Below are positions 10,707 to 19,249 of a stretch of 64,000 nucleotides of DNA, in pieces. The first letter of the stretch is position 1. Each line of letters opens with the position of its first letter. Under the pieces are notes generated by a model, which worked only from the letters and a program-made list of their open reading frames with translations, made no database searches and was not told the origin of the DNA. The translations under genes and the position numbers were made by a program. The DNA is from Semisulcospira habei (taxonomy: Eukaryota; Mollusca; Gastropoda; Semisulcospiridae): contig BTPG01000004.1 of NCBI GenBank assembly GCA_036245525.1, positions 51,483,258 to 51,547,257 of the forward strand. Direction: 5' to 3'.

Positions 10707-11080
10707 AGACGATAATTATTTCTTTAATGCCTGAAGATTTTTAAACTGTGATTGCACCAAATAAACGATTACGCATTTGTCTTAACAGTGCAGCAAATTG
10801 CATACTTTTCCGTTGAGTTTCGTATACGTTACAACCCTGTGAACGCGACACCCCTGAAATCAAAAGTTGCCAGGTAACATTTTCATTTGAGGCACGTTGT
10901 TCTGTGTGCACATCTACCGTTTTTAAATCTTTCGCAGCTATAAGTGAAACAACGGGTGCATGGGTTGAAGCGGAGGGGTCAGATCGGCATTCTGCGCACC
11001 AAGCTAAAAAGACACTATCTTTGAACTTCCCAAAACTATCGATAGTGACAGTTAAAGGGTCCACTTAAGGTCAAAGTACT
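10707..11080. other. Intergenic, no supported gene
   Basis: A 107-codon open frame on the minus strand (10741-11064) follows the element terminus. I do not recognise it and see no splice sites or family motif, so it is not called as a gene. Confidence 0.35.
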
Positions 11081-11131
11081 CAGGAGCTGCCCTTGAACTA
11101 TCATGAGTTGAGTGATCCATCTCCTGCACAT
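11081..11131. repeat. HpC arm fragment
   Basis: GCCCTTGAACTATCATGAG and GATCCATCTCCTGCA match one HpC arm and its outer segment. Confidence 0.55.
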
Positions 11132-11266
11132 AGATGGCCGTGCTTGCGTCCCCAATAAGTCTAACACCACGTGTGCATGCAGCTTGAATCTGGCTTACTG
11201 TCCCTACTCACTAATATTAGTATGAGGGACTATCATATTTGACTGTTTGTTAAGAGGGGGGCATTT

Positions 11267-11285
11267 GGGGGGGGGGGGGGGGGGG
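11267..11285. repeat. poly-G tract
   Basis: Nineteen uninterrupted G. Confidence 0.95.
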
Positions 11286-11334
11286 AATGCATGCAGCTAC
11301 AAGTGTATACTAGTATATACTACGTGTACCCGAG

Positions 11335-11370
11335 TACCGGTGGCTGCGTGCCGTGCACAAGGGTGTTAGA
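11335..11370. repeat. HpN half element
   Basis: GTACCGGTGGCTGCGTGCC and GCACAAGGGTGTTAG match the right half of the TTAA-bounded palindrome at 45321. Confidence 0.5.
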
Positions 11371-11385
11371 AGAGAATGCAGCTCA

Positions 11386-11703
11386 CCGTGTTTGCTGCTC
11401 TGTTTGAAGTATGTCCCCATCACTGCAAACAAGTCTCAACACAAGAACGGAGCCTTTATCGCTAGAAAACAGCTCAGATTAGTCCATTTTTGTAATCGCC
11501 TGCACACAACAATGCAAGCCGCCATGACACCCAGGAATAAGTTACAACAAAAACTTGCTTTTGCGTGACGAAACGTTTCACACATATCAAGCCTAACGTT
11601 GAAAAACGACAAGTGTATTTTCAAATACATACCAACTCATCACAAAGTGCATCTGCACCTACGCTATATTTATTTAAGGCGTTCTTTGGCATAATATGAA
11701 TAC
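11386..11703. other. Intergenic, no gene seen
   Basis: Nothing recognised. Confidence 0.35.
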
Positions 11704-12060
11704 CGTGGGGAGGTATGGCCCAGGGTTGAGGGGTGAACCCCGGGAGGTATGGATCATGGGGATGTGAACCCCGGGGAGGTGTGGATCATTGGGATGTGAA
11801 CCACGGGGAGGTATGGATCATGAGGATGTGAACCACGGGGAGGTATGGATCATGGGGATGTGGACCGTGGGGAAGGGTGAATCAAGGGGATGTGAACCAT
11901 GGGGAGGTGTGGATCATGGAGATGTGAACCGTGGGGAGGTGTGGATCACGGGGATGTGAACCCCGGGGAGGTGTGTATCATGGGGATGTGAGGATCATGG
12001 GGATGTGAACCCCGGGGAGGTGTGGATCATGGGGATGTGAACCGTGGGGAGGTTTGCATC
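11704..12060. repeat. 32-bp minisatellite, about 11 units
   Basis: Unit close to CGGGGAGGTATGGATCATGG GGATGTGAACCA. Units differ at a few positions (tatgg/tgtgg, ccccgg/ccacgg/ccgtgg), and one unit near 11970-12000 is truncated to GGATGTGAGGATCATG. Confidence 0.95.
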
Positions 12061-12092
12061 AGGTGCATAATAACACGGAGGGTTTTGCTGCT

Positions 12093-12166
12093 TTTGGTGA
12101 CTTGGCGCCCAAGCTAATCTGACACTACCCTTGAATTATCGTGGTCTATCCATCTCTGGAACTGGT
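12093..12166. repeat. HpC partial copy
   Basis: Starts in the centre (CTTGGCGCCCAAGCTAATCT) and keeps only the right arm and GATC-type outer segment (GGTCTATCCATCTCTGG). Confidence 0.65.
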
Positions 12167-12687
12167 ACGGCATAGTCTCTCACACACACATACACACGCA
12201 CAACACACACCTTTTCGGCCTGCTGCTCTGCGTATCAAAATGTCCCGAGTACTGGTGAGTTGTGCATGTGTGTGTGCGCGCGTCGGTGTCTCCGAGTTTA
12301 TGCGTGTAGGCATACAGTATGCGTGCGTACAATGCCAAGCGTGTCTCCATTTTCATTGTATTTGTTTCCAGTATTAGTTTAAATTTCGTTCCTGTGCATG
12401 TGAATGTCTCGGAATAATTTGGCGTTGTCGCTTCATTTTCTCCAGACAAACTCCATCACACCGCTCAAAGACAAATTCAAGACTCAACCAAGCATTGTCA
12501 GATTTCAGTTGTTTATTATGTTGCACAGTAATGTTTATTAGTATATCATACATGAAATTGTACATCGCTCTAATAAGTAATAAGTACACACAGAGTTCTA
12601 GCACGTTCTAAGTACTGGACACGACAACGGGTACCACTTGACTTTTACACACTAGTCTCCCAAGCTCAATCAAGGACTAACCCACTA
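12167..12687. other. Intergenic, CA-rich start
   Basis: Imperfect CA dinucleotides at about 12179-12210, then unique AT-rich sequence without coding evidence. Confidence 0.4.
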
Positions 12688-12777
12688 CGCAAAAAGTCCA
12701 TCGGTCTGACTTCGGCCGCAGTGGGCCCGCGCACAGCGGGCCCACTGTGGCCGAAGTCGGACCGATGGACCTTTGCT
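12688..12777. repeat. HpG foldback
   Basis: HpG has arms AGTCCATCGGTCTGACTTCG...CGCAGTGGGCCCGC around CACA, complemented on the right and ending in GGACCTTTGC. Nearly perfect arms of about 42 bp. Confidence 0.88.
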
Positions 12778-12893
12778 TCATGGGGACATTGCTATACAGA
12801 CTGAAAACCTGAGTGAATACTCACACACATATCATCAATCAACACTGATTGACTGCCAACTCTGTAGGAACTGCTGGAGCCGCGCTTGCTTAG

Positions 12894-12958
12894 TGAGAGG
12901 CGCAAGATTCTCACGAGCCCCTGCTGTCGCAGGGGCTCACGAGAATCTTCCGCCTCTC
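12894..12958. repeat. HpA foldback, diverged
   Basis: Outer arm changed to GAGAGGCGCAAGATTCTC; right arm GAGAATCTTCCGCCTCTC mostly matches it. Loop TGTC. Confidence 0.85.
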
Positions 12959-13653
12959 AAGTCTGAAGGAAAAATGAAGAAACTGTACACAGGTTTCATT
13001 TCGTAGTTTCTTTGCTGGAGTCCGACACACGAAAGAGTCGACTAAAGGCCTGTTTACCATTTACAGCGAGCAAGTTTATTCATCTGAAAGAAAACTTGTT
13101 TATGATACACGAAAGCAAGTCATACAACTTTTGGAAGTCCCGATTTTGTACACTATCACCCTCACCATTCCTTCTTCAAACGTGTACAAAGAAAAAAGAA
13201 GAAGAAGAAGAAGAAGAAAAAAACACAAAACAAAACAAAACAAAAAACCCGAATAAGTAAATTTCAAAACAATGACAACGCTAGCTAGTCGATTCGATAA
13301 GTCACAAGTGCACTTCTTTGCACGTAAACTTACTACGGCTATAGAGAATTCAGAAAAAGAACAATTTTGATTATTTCTCTTTCAAATTTCATTCATTCAA
13401 CCTGTAATTATAAAGCTGTGCAAAATCATGACGGTAAGTTTCTTTAGTATTGACGTGGGGTATTGTAGACAGACACAACCCCTTTCCCGCTATCAAACAT
13501 GGCTTTCAACGCAAAAAAAAAATCTTGAATCACTCACAATGAATAATGTACACTATCTTCACTGCTAGAGATCACGAATTTCACTGGCCGACATTCGCGT
13601 GAGGAACACAGACGCAAATGGGACAAAAGCAGGCGTAAAGAGCACAGGACTGA
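12959..13653. other. Intergenic, no gene seen
   Basis: Contains an AAG-rich run (13191-13222) and AAACA-rich sequence. No coding evidence. Confidence 0.4.
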
Positions 13654-13720
13654 CAAGAGGCATAAACCCTCATGAGCCCCCGCGACTGCGGGGGCTCAGT
13701 GGGATTTATGTCTCTTGCAG
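13654..13720. repeat. HpA foldback
   Basis: Variant arms CATAAACCCTCATGAG and CTCAGTGGGATTTATG keep AAA/TTT pairing. The 60 bp to its left (GAGGAACACAGACGCAAATG...AGCACAGGACTGA) resembles the left flank of the copy at 34938. Confidence 0.9.
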
Positions 13721-13917
13721 ATGGGTGGCGTTCTCCTTGCCCCCTGGAGTTAAGGGGTTACAGTTTAAAATGGTGAACTGGTCTGTGAAACTGAACCTAC
13801 GGCCTGACACCGTAACATCAAAATTCTCAGAATAGCGCACTATTTTCTCCCCTTTGTATGGCATGATTCGCGACACCATCTTATAATTCACACCCAATCA
13901 ATCAAGCAAAGAGTATA
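13721..13917. other. Spacer between two HpA copies
   Basis: About 200 bp without recognisable features. Confidence 0.3.
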
Positions 13918-13980
13918 GAGCATAGATTCTCATGAGCCCCGGCAACTGCGGGTGCTCATGAGGATCTACGCGTCTCGCAG
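13918..13980. repeat. HpA foldback
   Basis: Arms imperfect around CCCCGGCAACTGCGGGTGC; right flank GCAGATGGGTGG is typical. Confidence 0.82.
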
Positions 13981-14525
13981 ATGGGTGGAGTACGCTCCAA
14001 ACGTGCAGTTACAGACGACCCCATGAAAACTGGGGTAACTAGGTTATGATAAGTTTCTGGGGTTAAAAAAAGAAAAGAAAAGAAGTGTACACTCTGTTCA
14101 CAAGACGCAAAAAGTTATATTCATAATGGTGCATGGCCAAAAACGTAGGCAACGCTACCGATCCGTGTAGCCGAATTACAAATTAATTTCCAACGTACAA
14201 GACAGTGTAAAAAATATATCCCTTTAAGTTACGTAGTATCTGTCTCATCGTTCCGCTAATGGCATTCAATATAATTATATACAACAGTACAAAAATGCAC
14301 AGGTAAGTTTGACGCCACAAAGTTTACAAGATTCATGCATGAATTGCATCTTTTCCGCACACAGCAAAAGTGTGTCAATTAAATTTTTTATTTTTTTTTT
14401 TGTACAAAATAAATAAGATTAGCCAGCAGCAGTGTGAAAAATGTTTGCACTCGTTTGAAATTATTGATGCAATGAGCGACTTTGCTTAGGGTGAGACAAA
14501 GAATTGCATATACAAACTCGGGTCT
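13981..14525. other. Intergenic, no gene seen
   Basis: AT-rich, with a T-run at 14381-14402. No feature recognised. Confidence 0.4.
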
Positions 14526-14595
14526 GTGCGCTGGTCTGTGGTTTTGGACCTTACGGCTTCCAGCCGTAAGGTCCAAAATCACAGACCAGCGCACA
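14526..14595. repeat. HpB foldback
   Basis: Near-perfect arms with GTGCGCTGG matched by CCAGCGCAC, a paired variant of the usual GTGTGCTGG. Confidence 0.92.
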
Positions 14596-14764
14596 ATTTT
14601 ACATCAGGCTTCTTTCTATCCGATTCAAAACTTGGCCGTGACGCGACGACGCGACGAAGTCGCTAGGAATTCATTTCAGCCACCGCATTTTCTTGGCAGA
14701 ACGAACGCTCAATAACCCTTTTCCTCGTAGATGGCTGATCTAAATGCAGCCAACACAAGTTACA

Positions 14765-14822
14765 GATCCGCAAGAACCCCTGCGGCATACATGGTGCTCA
14801 TGAGGATCTATGCCTTTTTGTA
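14765..14822. repeat. HpA, decayed
   Basis: Right arm GGTGCTCATGAGGATCTATG is intact, left arm shortened to CAGATCCGCAAG. Confidence 0.6.
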
Positions 14823-15180
14823 GTTTAGGTATTAAGGTATTGCAAGTTTTTCGACACACTGGGAGGTGGTCGTGAAAATGTCTTCAACCGTTGTTTACAG
14901 GGAAGTTATAAAGAACAATTTATTTGGTGTGAGATAATTTATTCAGCAAGTCAAAAGTCGTGCATACAGAGTTCTTTGGTTATATCGGTAATTCTATATA
15001 AGCGTTCCCGTCGGTCTACAAGACAAAACGGAACATTCGGAGGGGGGAAGTTGAGACTCCAACTGGACAGCTTTATAAATTCGTGGTTTTGAGGTTTATT
15101 TATATAATGGCGGGGACAGTGAAAACAAAAAAATTGAAGGATGGACATGGGAAAAAGGTGGGGAAATCCAATATATTTTT
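14823..15180. other. Intergenic, no gene seen
   Basis: Nothing recognised. Confidence 0.35.
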
Positions 15181-15250
15181 GCGTGCTGGTCTGCGATTTT
15201 GGACCTTACGGCCTACAGCCGTAAGGTCCAAAATCATAGACCAGCACACA
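15181..15250. repeat. HpB foldback
   Basis: Arms GCGTGCTGGTCTGCGATTTT and complement, centre GGCCTACAGCC. Confidence 0.92.
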
Positions 15251-15648
15251 CTTAAGGATTAACTGTCGTCTGGTCGCGCCAGTCTAGACCAAGCAGAAGT
15301 CAGCAGGGTTTGGCTGGCAGATTGGTCAGAGTCTGTTGGTTTGGGGAAAAGACTGGCATCTCGGTCGGGGAAGGTGCTAAGTGAAGGAGATTACGGGACC
15401 AAGTGCCGTATGACGCAGCTCGGTGACAAGGGTGGCTAACCCCGAAGCAGCAATGAAATACGTATGTGCTGAGGTAGCGACGGACCCTAGATCACTTTAC
15501 ATCTAATTCAAGTCTGCGCTGTGCAGCCAATGAGACTGACAATCGGGAGATCATAAAAGGTGACATCGTCTGATATACCACGCTCATTAGGTGGCATCGC
15601 CTGGCATATACCACGCTCAATTCAGCTAACATACCCACCCAGTATGAG
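15251..15648. other. Intergenic, possible old repeat
   Basis: GTAGCGACGGACCCTAGATC and neighbouring sequence looks repeat-like, but no second copy is in the window and no reverse transcriptase motif is readable. Confidence 0.25.
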
Positions 15649-15722
15649 CATGTGTGTTTGCCTGTGATTCCAGACCTCGCGGCGTAAAGCCGTAAGGTCC
15701 CAAATCACAGATCCCCACACAT
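15649..15722. repeat. HpB, diverged
   Basis: GTGTGTTTGCCTGTGATTCC and GTCCCAAATCACAGATCCCC; several unpaired changes. Confidence 0.75.
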
Positions 15723-15796
15723 TTGCACGCCGCTTTTGGCTGAAGTACACAACAGAGAGCACTCTCTTACTTTATTCTTCATACTCCGACAGCCAT

Positions 15797-15864
15797 CCCA
15801 GTAAGCAAAATTGGCGCGAGCCAGCTACGGCTGATGTCGGTCCAAGAAAATTTTGCTTACTGGG
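15797..15864. repeat. HpG-like foldback, short
   Basis: Outer ends CCCAGTAAGCAAAATTGG and CCAAGAAAATTTTGCTTACT pair; the interior keeps only GGCTGATGTCGG of the usual HpG core. Confidence 0.65.
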
Positions 15865-16332
15865 AAATAGTGCGTTTGGAGGAGGTTAAGGCCAACGTGG
15901 CTGTAGAGAAGCGGTAGGAGAAAGTTTGACACAAAGACACAAGCCCACTATCTGGACAAAGGGAGAGTTGCTTTACACCAAGTACGTCATTTAGCGAAGG
16001 TCTGGCCAATAGAGGGCGGTGTGATTCGCTGTACACAAAGCCAGACATTGTTCGAAACCCAGCAGTTGTTGTAGGTGAAGGAGGCACCCTTTCTTTGGTA
16101 ACATTTTACAGCAAGATACCAAAAGATCCGTGTCTAGCAGTCTCTCGAAATATTGCTTCGACGAATCACTGCTGGCAATCACAAAGTCTACAACTCTTTG
16201 ATCCTGTAAACTTGTAGAAGATTACGAAACCACGCGACCAAGGATCTGCTTCTTCTTTTCTCTTGTGATGACTGAGACAGACACATATAATTATGTCTGT
16301 AGTCTGTCTTGTCTGTTCAGTCAGTTTTGCAT

Positions 16333-16340
<8 letters not shown>
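15865..16340. other. 3' flank of the kinesin gene
   Basis: No coding exon recognised on either strand. On the minus strand an AATAAA lies at 15771-15776, about 1.16 kb beyond the stop codon, and could be the poly(A) signal, though it is not supported otherwise. Confidence 0.3.

Positions 16341-16391
<51 letters not shown>
16341..16391. repeat. (CA)n microsatellite
   Basis: About 25 uninterrupted CA units. Confidence 0.97.
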
Positions 16392-16395
<4 letters not shown>

Positions 16396-16679
16396 CATGG
16401 CGAAAAGACTGACAGTGTCCGTAGGACCGTGCCTGAGGCTTTCCAAAGTGTGTTGCATTCTGACCCCGGCCAGCTCAAGCTGGAGTGCGTGCATGAGGTC
16501 TGAACACACGACGTCATTCGAAATGTTCCCAGTCCATAGAGACTCAACTGTGATCCACGTAAACGTTCTATCACGGGGCACGGTGTGACCCGAAACTTTC
16601 AGAGAAAACTTTGGTCATTCCTCTGATTCCCTGAATGACACAAGAGGCAGTCTCTCGTGCTGCTAGTCCAGTTCAATCT

Positions 16680-16746
16680 GCAAGAGGCATAGATTCTCAT
16701 GAGCCCCTGCAGCTGCAGGGGCTCATGAGAATCTATGCCTCTTGCG
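16680..16746. repeat. HpA foldback, near consensus
   Basis: Practically perfect arms (GCAAGAGGCATAGATTCTCA and complement) meeting at CTGCAGCTGCAG with almost no loop. Confidence 0.95.
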
Positions 16747-16938
16747 GATATAAATCGAGTTCACTTCCATCCACAGACGAAAGGAGCAGAGTCAATATCG
16801 ACGTTCAGTCTACGTCGATCTGACTTCCTCCGTCCAATCTTTGAACATCGAAAATCCATCTGGGGTAAACTCTGGTTCGCCATTAGTACCTCGGTAGCTG
16901 TGTAGGCTTCTTCCAAGTGTTTCTAGAGTAAACTATGG

Positions 16939-17133
16939 TCACACGTCCGTGCCCCGGGAATTTCGTGACTTGCAGAAACACATGAGGAACTTGCAGTCGA
17001 AACCCCAGCCGCTGCGCTCAATGGAGATGCGATCCTTGGCGTCGATGATTTCCGGCTTGGAGGCGTCGTCAGACATGGATTGCTTCCCTTGGCTGTCTTT
17101 CCCTCGCACACCATTGCGTTCTCCAGGCCGGCC
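16939..17133 (-). CDS. KIF26: KIF26-like kinesin, terminal exon
   Basis: Last exon of the minus-strand gene. The acceptor is cgcag/GGCCGG at 17134-17135 (read on the minus strand) in phase 0, fitting the phase-0 donor of the exon at 17604. It encodes 64 residues from GRPGERNGVRGKDSQ through MSDDASKPEIIDAKDRISIE to a cysteine-containing end DCKFLMCFCKSRNSRGTDV and a TGA stop. Vertebrate KIF26 proteins end after a predicted coiled-coil with a cysteine/methionine-rich tail; here no coiled-coil is visible, so the tail is shorter or this is one of several 3' ends. The exon is supported by splice phase and codon-like composition more than by homology. Confidence 0.72.
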   Translation of the reverse strand, partial: GRPGERNGVRGKDSQGKQSMSDDASKPEIIDAKDRISIERSGWGFDCKFLMCFCKSRNSRGTDV

Positions 17134-17190
17134 CTGCGACATGGCAACAAGACATACATGTAACATACATTTATAGGCATGGTCAGAATT

Positions 17191-17262
17191 AGTGTGCTGG
17201 AATGACATTTTGAACCTTACGGTCAAAGACCGCAGGGTACACAATCAAGATCGAGCACATTC
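17191..17262. repeat. HpB, decayed
   Basis: GTGTGCTGGAATGACATTTTG and CTTACGGTCAAAGACCG remain; the right outer arm is reduced to ATCGAGCACA. Confidence 0.6.
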
Positions 17263-17511
17263 ATATTAAACCAAATGGACGTCTTCTTAGTACTACTTCG
17301 AATGCAACAACACACTGTAATCAAAAAGAGACGATTGAAGCCGATAGAGAAAAACTCGGCGTTTAAACTCTGTGCGTCTCGCACGCGCACCAACACCAAC
17401 TTATCCATCCATCCAACACCCATCTCTCTGCCTGTCCAGCCATAGCAAAATGTACAAAATTATCCCGCAGAGCATCGAACCAACCCGCTGACTTCACACA
17501 AATTATTACTG

Positions 17512-17579
17512 TCAGCTGGTCTGTGATTTTGGACCTTATGGCTGAAAGCCGTAAGGTCCAAAAGCACAGACCAGCTCAC
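17512..17579. repeat. HpB foldback
   Basis: Arms TCAGCTGGTCTGTGATTTTG and complement with GAGC... in the outer base pairs (CAGCTGG/CCAGCTC). Confidence 0.9.
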
Positions 17580-17603
17580 GTTACAACTGCCTAACCCCCT
17601 CAC

Positions 17604-17797
17604 CTCTCCTTCCTCCTGACGGCGGCGCTGCAGTCGCTCCACGTCATCGACGTCATACTTTTTCAGCTCCAGCGGGTCCTCCTTGCCCTTGTGACCGTGT
17701 CGCGTCTCTATCCACGTGCGCCCCCCGTTGGATCCGCCGCCGTTGCTGCCAGGAGACTCGGAGGATCGGGCAGGGGCGGAGCGACTTCTCTTGGTTC
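17604..17797 (-). CDS. KIF26: KIF26-like kinesin, exon with DDVERLQRRR
   Basis: 194-nt exon: acceptor gttacag/GAACC, donor GGAGAG/gtgagg. It completes a split Gly codon from the preceding exon and ends in phase 0. It encodes 65 residues: a basic/serine start (KRSRSAPARSSESPGSNGGG), then RTWIETRHGHKGKEDPLELK and KKYDVDDVERLQRRRQEEGE. The last block matches the conserved KxYxIDDVERLQRRR segment known near the C-terminus of vertebrate KIF26A/B, which supports both family and reading frame. In vertebrates a coiled-coil follows; here the next exon does not resemble it. Confidence 0.9.
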
Positions 17798-17895
17798 CTG
17801 TAACAGTGACGGGCGTGTGTGATGAAGAAGGGAGTCAAAATGTCAAAGTCAGTATTTAAATGTGGAGCTACTATTCCTTTAATCTGGTATTTCAC

Positions 17896-17957
17896 AGCAG
17901 GAAATGGGTCGGTTATAATAGTTCAAGGGCAGTGTACGATAAGCTTGGCGCGTGGGT
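17896..17957. repeat. HpC partial copy
   Basis: CAGCAGGAAATGGGTCGG, ATAGTTCAAGGGCAGTG and AAGCTTGGCGCG: left arm only. Confidence 0.6.
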
Positions 17958-18145
17958 AGTGCCCTGTGCGCTACGCTTTGTCGTGGGCTGGCTAGTCAGT
18001 GTCGGTGAATTTTTTTTTTAAAAGGGAGAGGGTCAGGGGAACTAACTCTTCATCGGCCTGTTCAACGCACGGTGGTTCCCCTTCAAGTTAGTTCAATACA
18101 TCATGAGGATGAAATTGTCAATTTTGTTTAGACATCGGAGAACGT

Positions 18146-18273
18146 CACAGACTGGCCATGATAGTTTAAGGGTGGTGTCGTAATAGCTTGGCGCCTACAG
18201 GCGCCAAGCTATTCCGACACCACCCTTAAACTATCATGGTTGAACGCAGCATGTCCGCGCTTTATGGGGTAGT
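18146..18273. repeat. HpC, core complete
   Basis: Core arms AGTTTAAGGGTGGTGTCG and CGACACCACCCTTAAACT are paired variants of the family GTTCAAGGGTGGTGCCAG. The left TTAA terminus is lost; GGGGTAG remains at the right. Confidence 0.85.
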
Positions 18274-18396
18274 ACTGAACACTTTCATACTACAAAGTTT
18301 GTTTCAGGTTATTTTGTAATAAATCCACGCGGCCACCCACCCACCCAACCAACAAACCAACAACAAGTTACATGAACAAACAAAATGAGCCGGTAC

Positions 18397-18556
18397 CTTT
18401 CCGTTTGTTGCCTTTCTTCCTGTCGGAGTTTTCCGATCCGCTGTCCTCGTGATCGTCCGACGACGCAGTGCCCTCACTCTCTCTCAACATGCTCTCGTAG
18501 CCGCTGCTTGTTCCCCCGTGCAGCTTGTCTCCCTTGCTGCTGGGCTGCGAGTGCAC
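18397..18556 (-). CDS. KIF26: KIF26-like kinesin, exon with SSGYESML
   Basis: 160-nt exon with acceptor ctgcag/GTGCAC and donor CGGAAAG/gtaccg, entering in phase 0 and leaving in phase 1. It encodes VHSQPSSKGDKLHGGTSSGY, ESMLRESEGTASSDDHEDSG and SENSDRKKGNKRK. The SSGYESML(R)xSE...S pattern is the one known from vertebrate KIF26 tails (SSGYESMIRDSE-type). The segment is acidic and serine-rich, then lysine-rich, and is predicted to be disordered. Confidence 0.92.
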
Positions 18557-18751
18557 CTGCAGGGAGAAGGCGAAATGTGCTTGCTGGTAAAATGACAGAA
18601 CAGCGCAGAGATCCAGATGAAATACCGTTCGTGGGCGTCACGTCAAAGGTCAAATTTTATTTCACACATGTTAGAAGTTTACGGTAAAAACAAGAAAAAA
18701 CAGAAACGTGATCGAATGTGTCGGCAAGCGAGTGGCGCAGCGTTTGACAAA

Positions 18752-18822
18752 AGTGGGTTGGTCTGTGGTTTTGGACCTTACGGCCCAAAAGACGTACGAT
18801 CCAAAATGCCAGTCCACATGAC
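18752..18822. repeat. HpB, damaged
   Basis: Left arm GGTTGGTCTGTGGTTTTGGA is good; right arm GATCCAAAATGCCAGTCCAC has lost several pairings. Confidence 0.65.
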
Positions 18823-18948
18823 AATCAATGCATTCCACTTAACAGGCTAGCCCGTGGTTTAAATAGTTTATTGCTTTGCAAAATGCATAAAAGTATGTAC
18901 AGCAATTTCCATCAGATCAAAACAAGTCACAGGCCTATACGATGCATC

Positions 18949-19143
18949 AACTGCAAGGCCACATTTTTTCCAAAATTGTTGAGATGTCAGCTAATGACTA
19001 AGTGCCAGCTGCAGGAGGAAGTTCAGCCATGATAATTCAAGGGTAGTGCCAGATTAGCTTGGCGCCTGATGGCGCCAAGCTAATCTGGCACTACCCTTGA
19101 ATTATCATGGCTGATCCGTCTCTCTCGGGGGTAGAGGGGTTAA
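18949..19143. repeat. HpC (AATTC subtype), reverse polarity
   Basis: This subtype has GATAATTCAAGGGTAGTGCC and ATTAGCTTGGCGCC arms; here they are perfect over about 45 bp. The right end GGTAGAGGGGTTAA keeps TTAA; the left end is eroded. Confidence 0.87.
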
Positions 19144-19249
19144 GAACAAAACAGCACATACGTCACAGTCGAGTGAAACATTTACCGCACAACAAAATCA
19201 CACGCAAACATACAGTCCAAACACCAAACCAAACAGAGAGTGTGCGTAC

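Larger units (their letters stand above)
17134..17603 (-). other. Intron of the kinesin gene
   Basis: 470 bp between 17604-17797 and the terminal exon. It contains two HpB copies, one decayed and one nearly intact. Confidence 0.7.
17798..18396 (-). other. Intron of the kinesin gene
   Basis: 599 bp with one partial and one core-complete HpC copy and ACCC/AACC-rich sequence near 18331-18365. Confidence 0.75.
18557..19249 (-). other. Intron of the kinesin gene
   Basis: 693 bp holding a damaged HpB and a full HpC copy. Confidence 0.75.

Noticed and set aside
10741..11064. 107-codon minus frame beside a Tc1-type terminus
   Set aside because: No DDE or HTH motif; not distinguishable from a chance frame.
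16317..16588. Overlapping open frames next to the CA repeat
   Set aside because: Frames on both strands of similar length, none with a motif and none in phase with the kinesin 3' exons.
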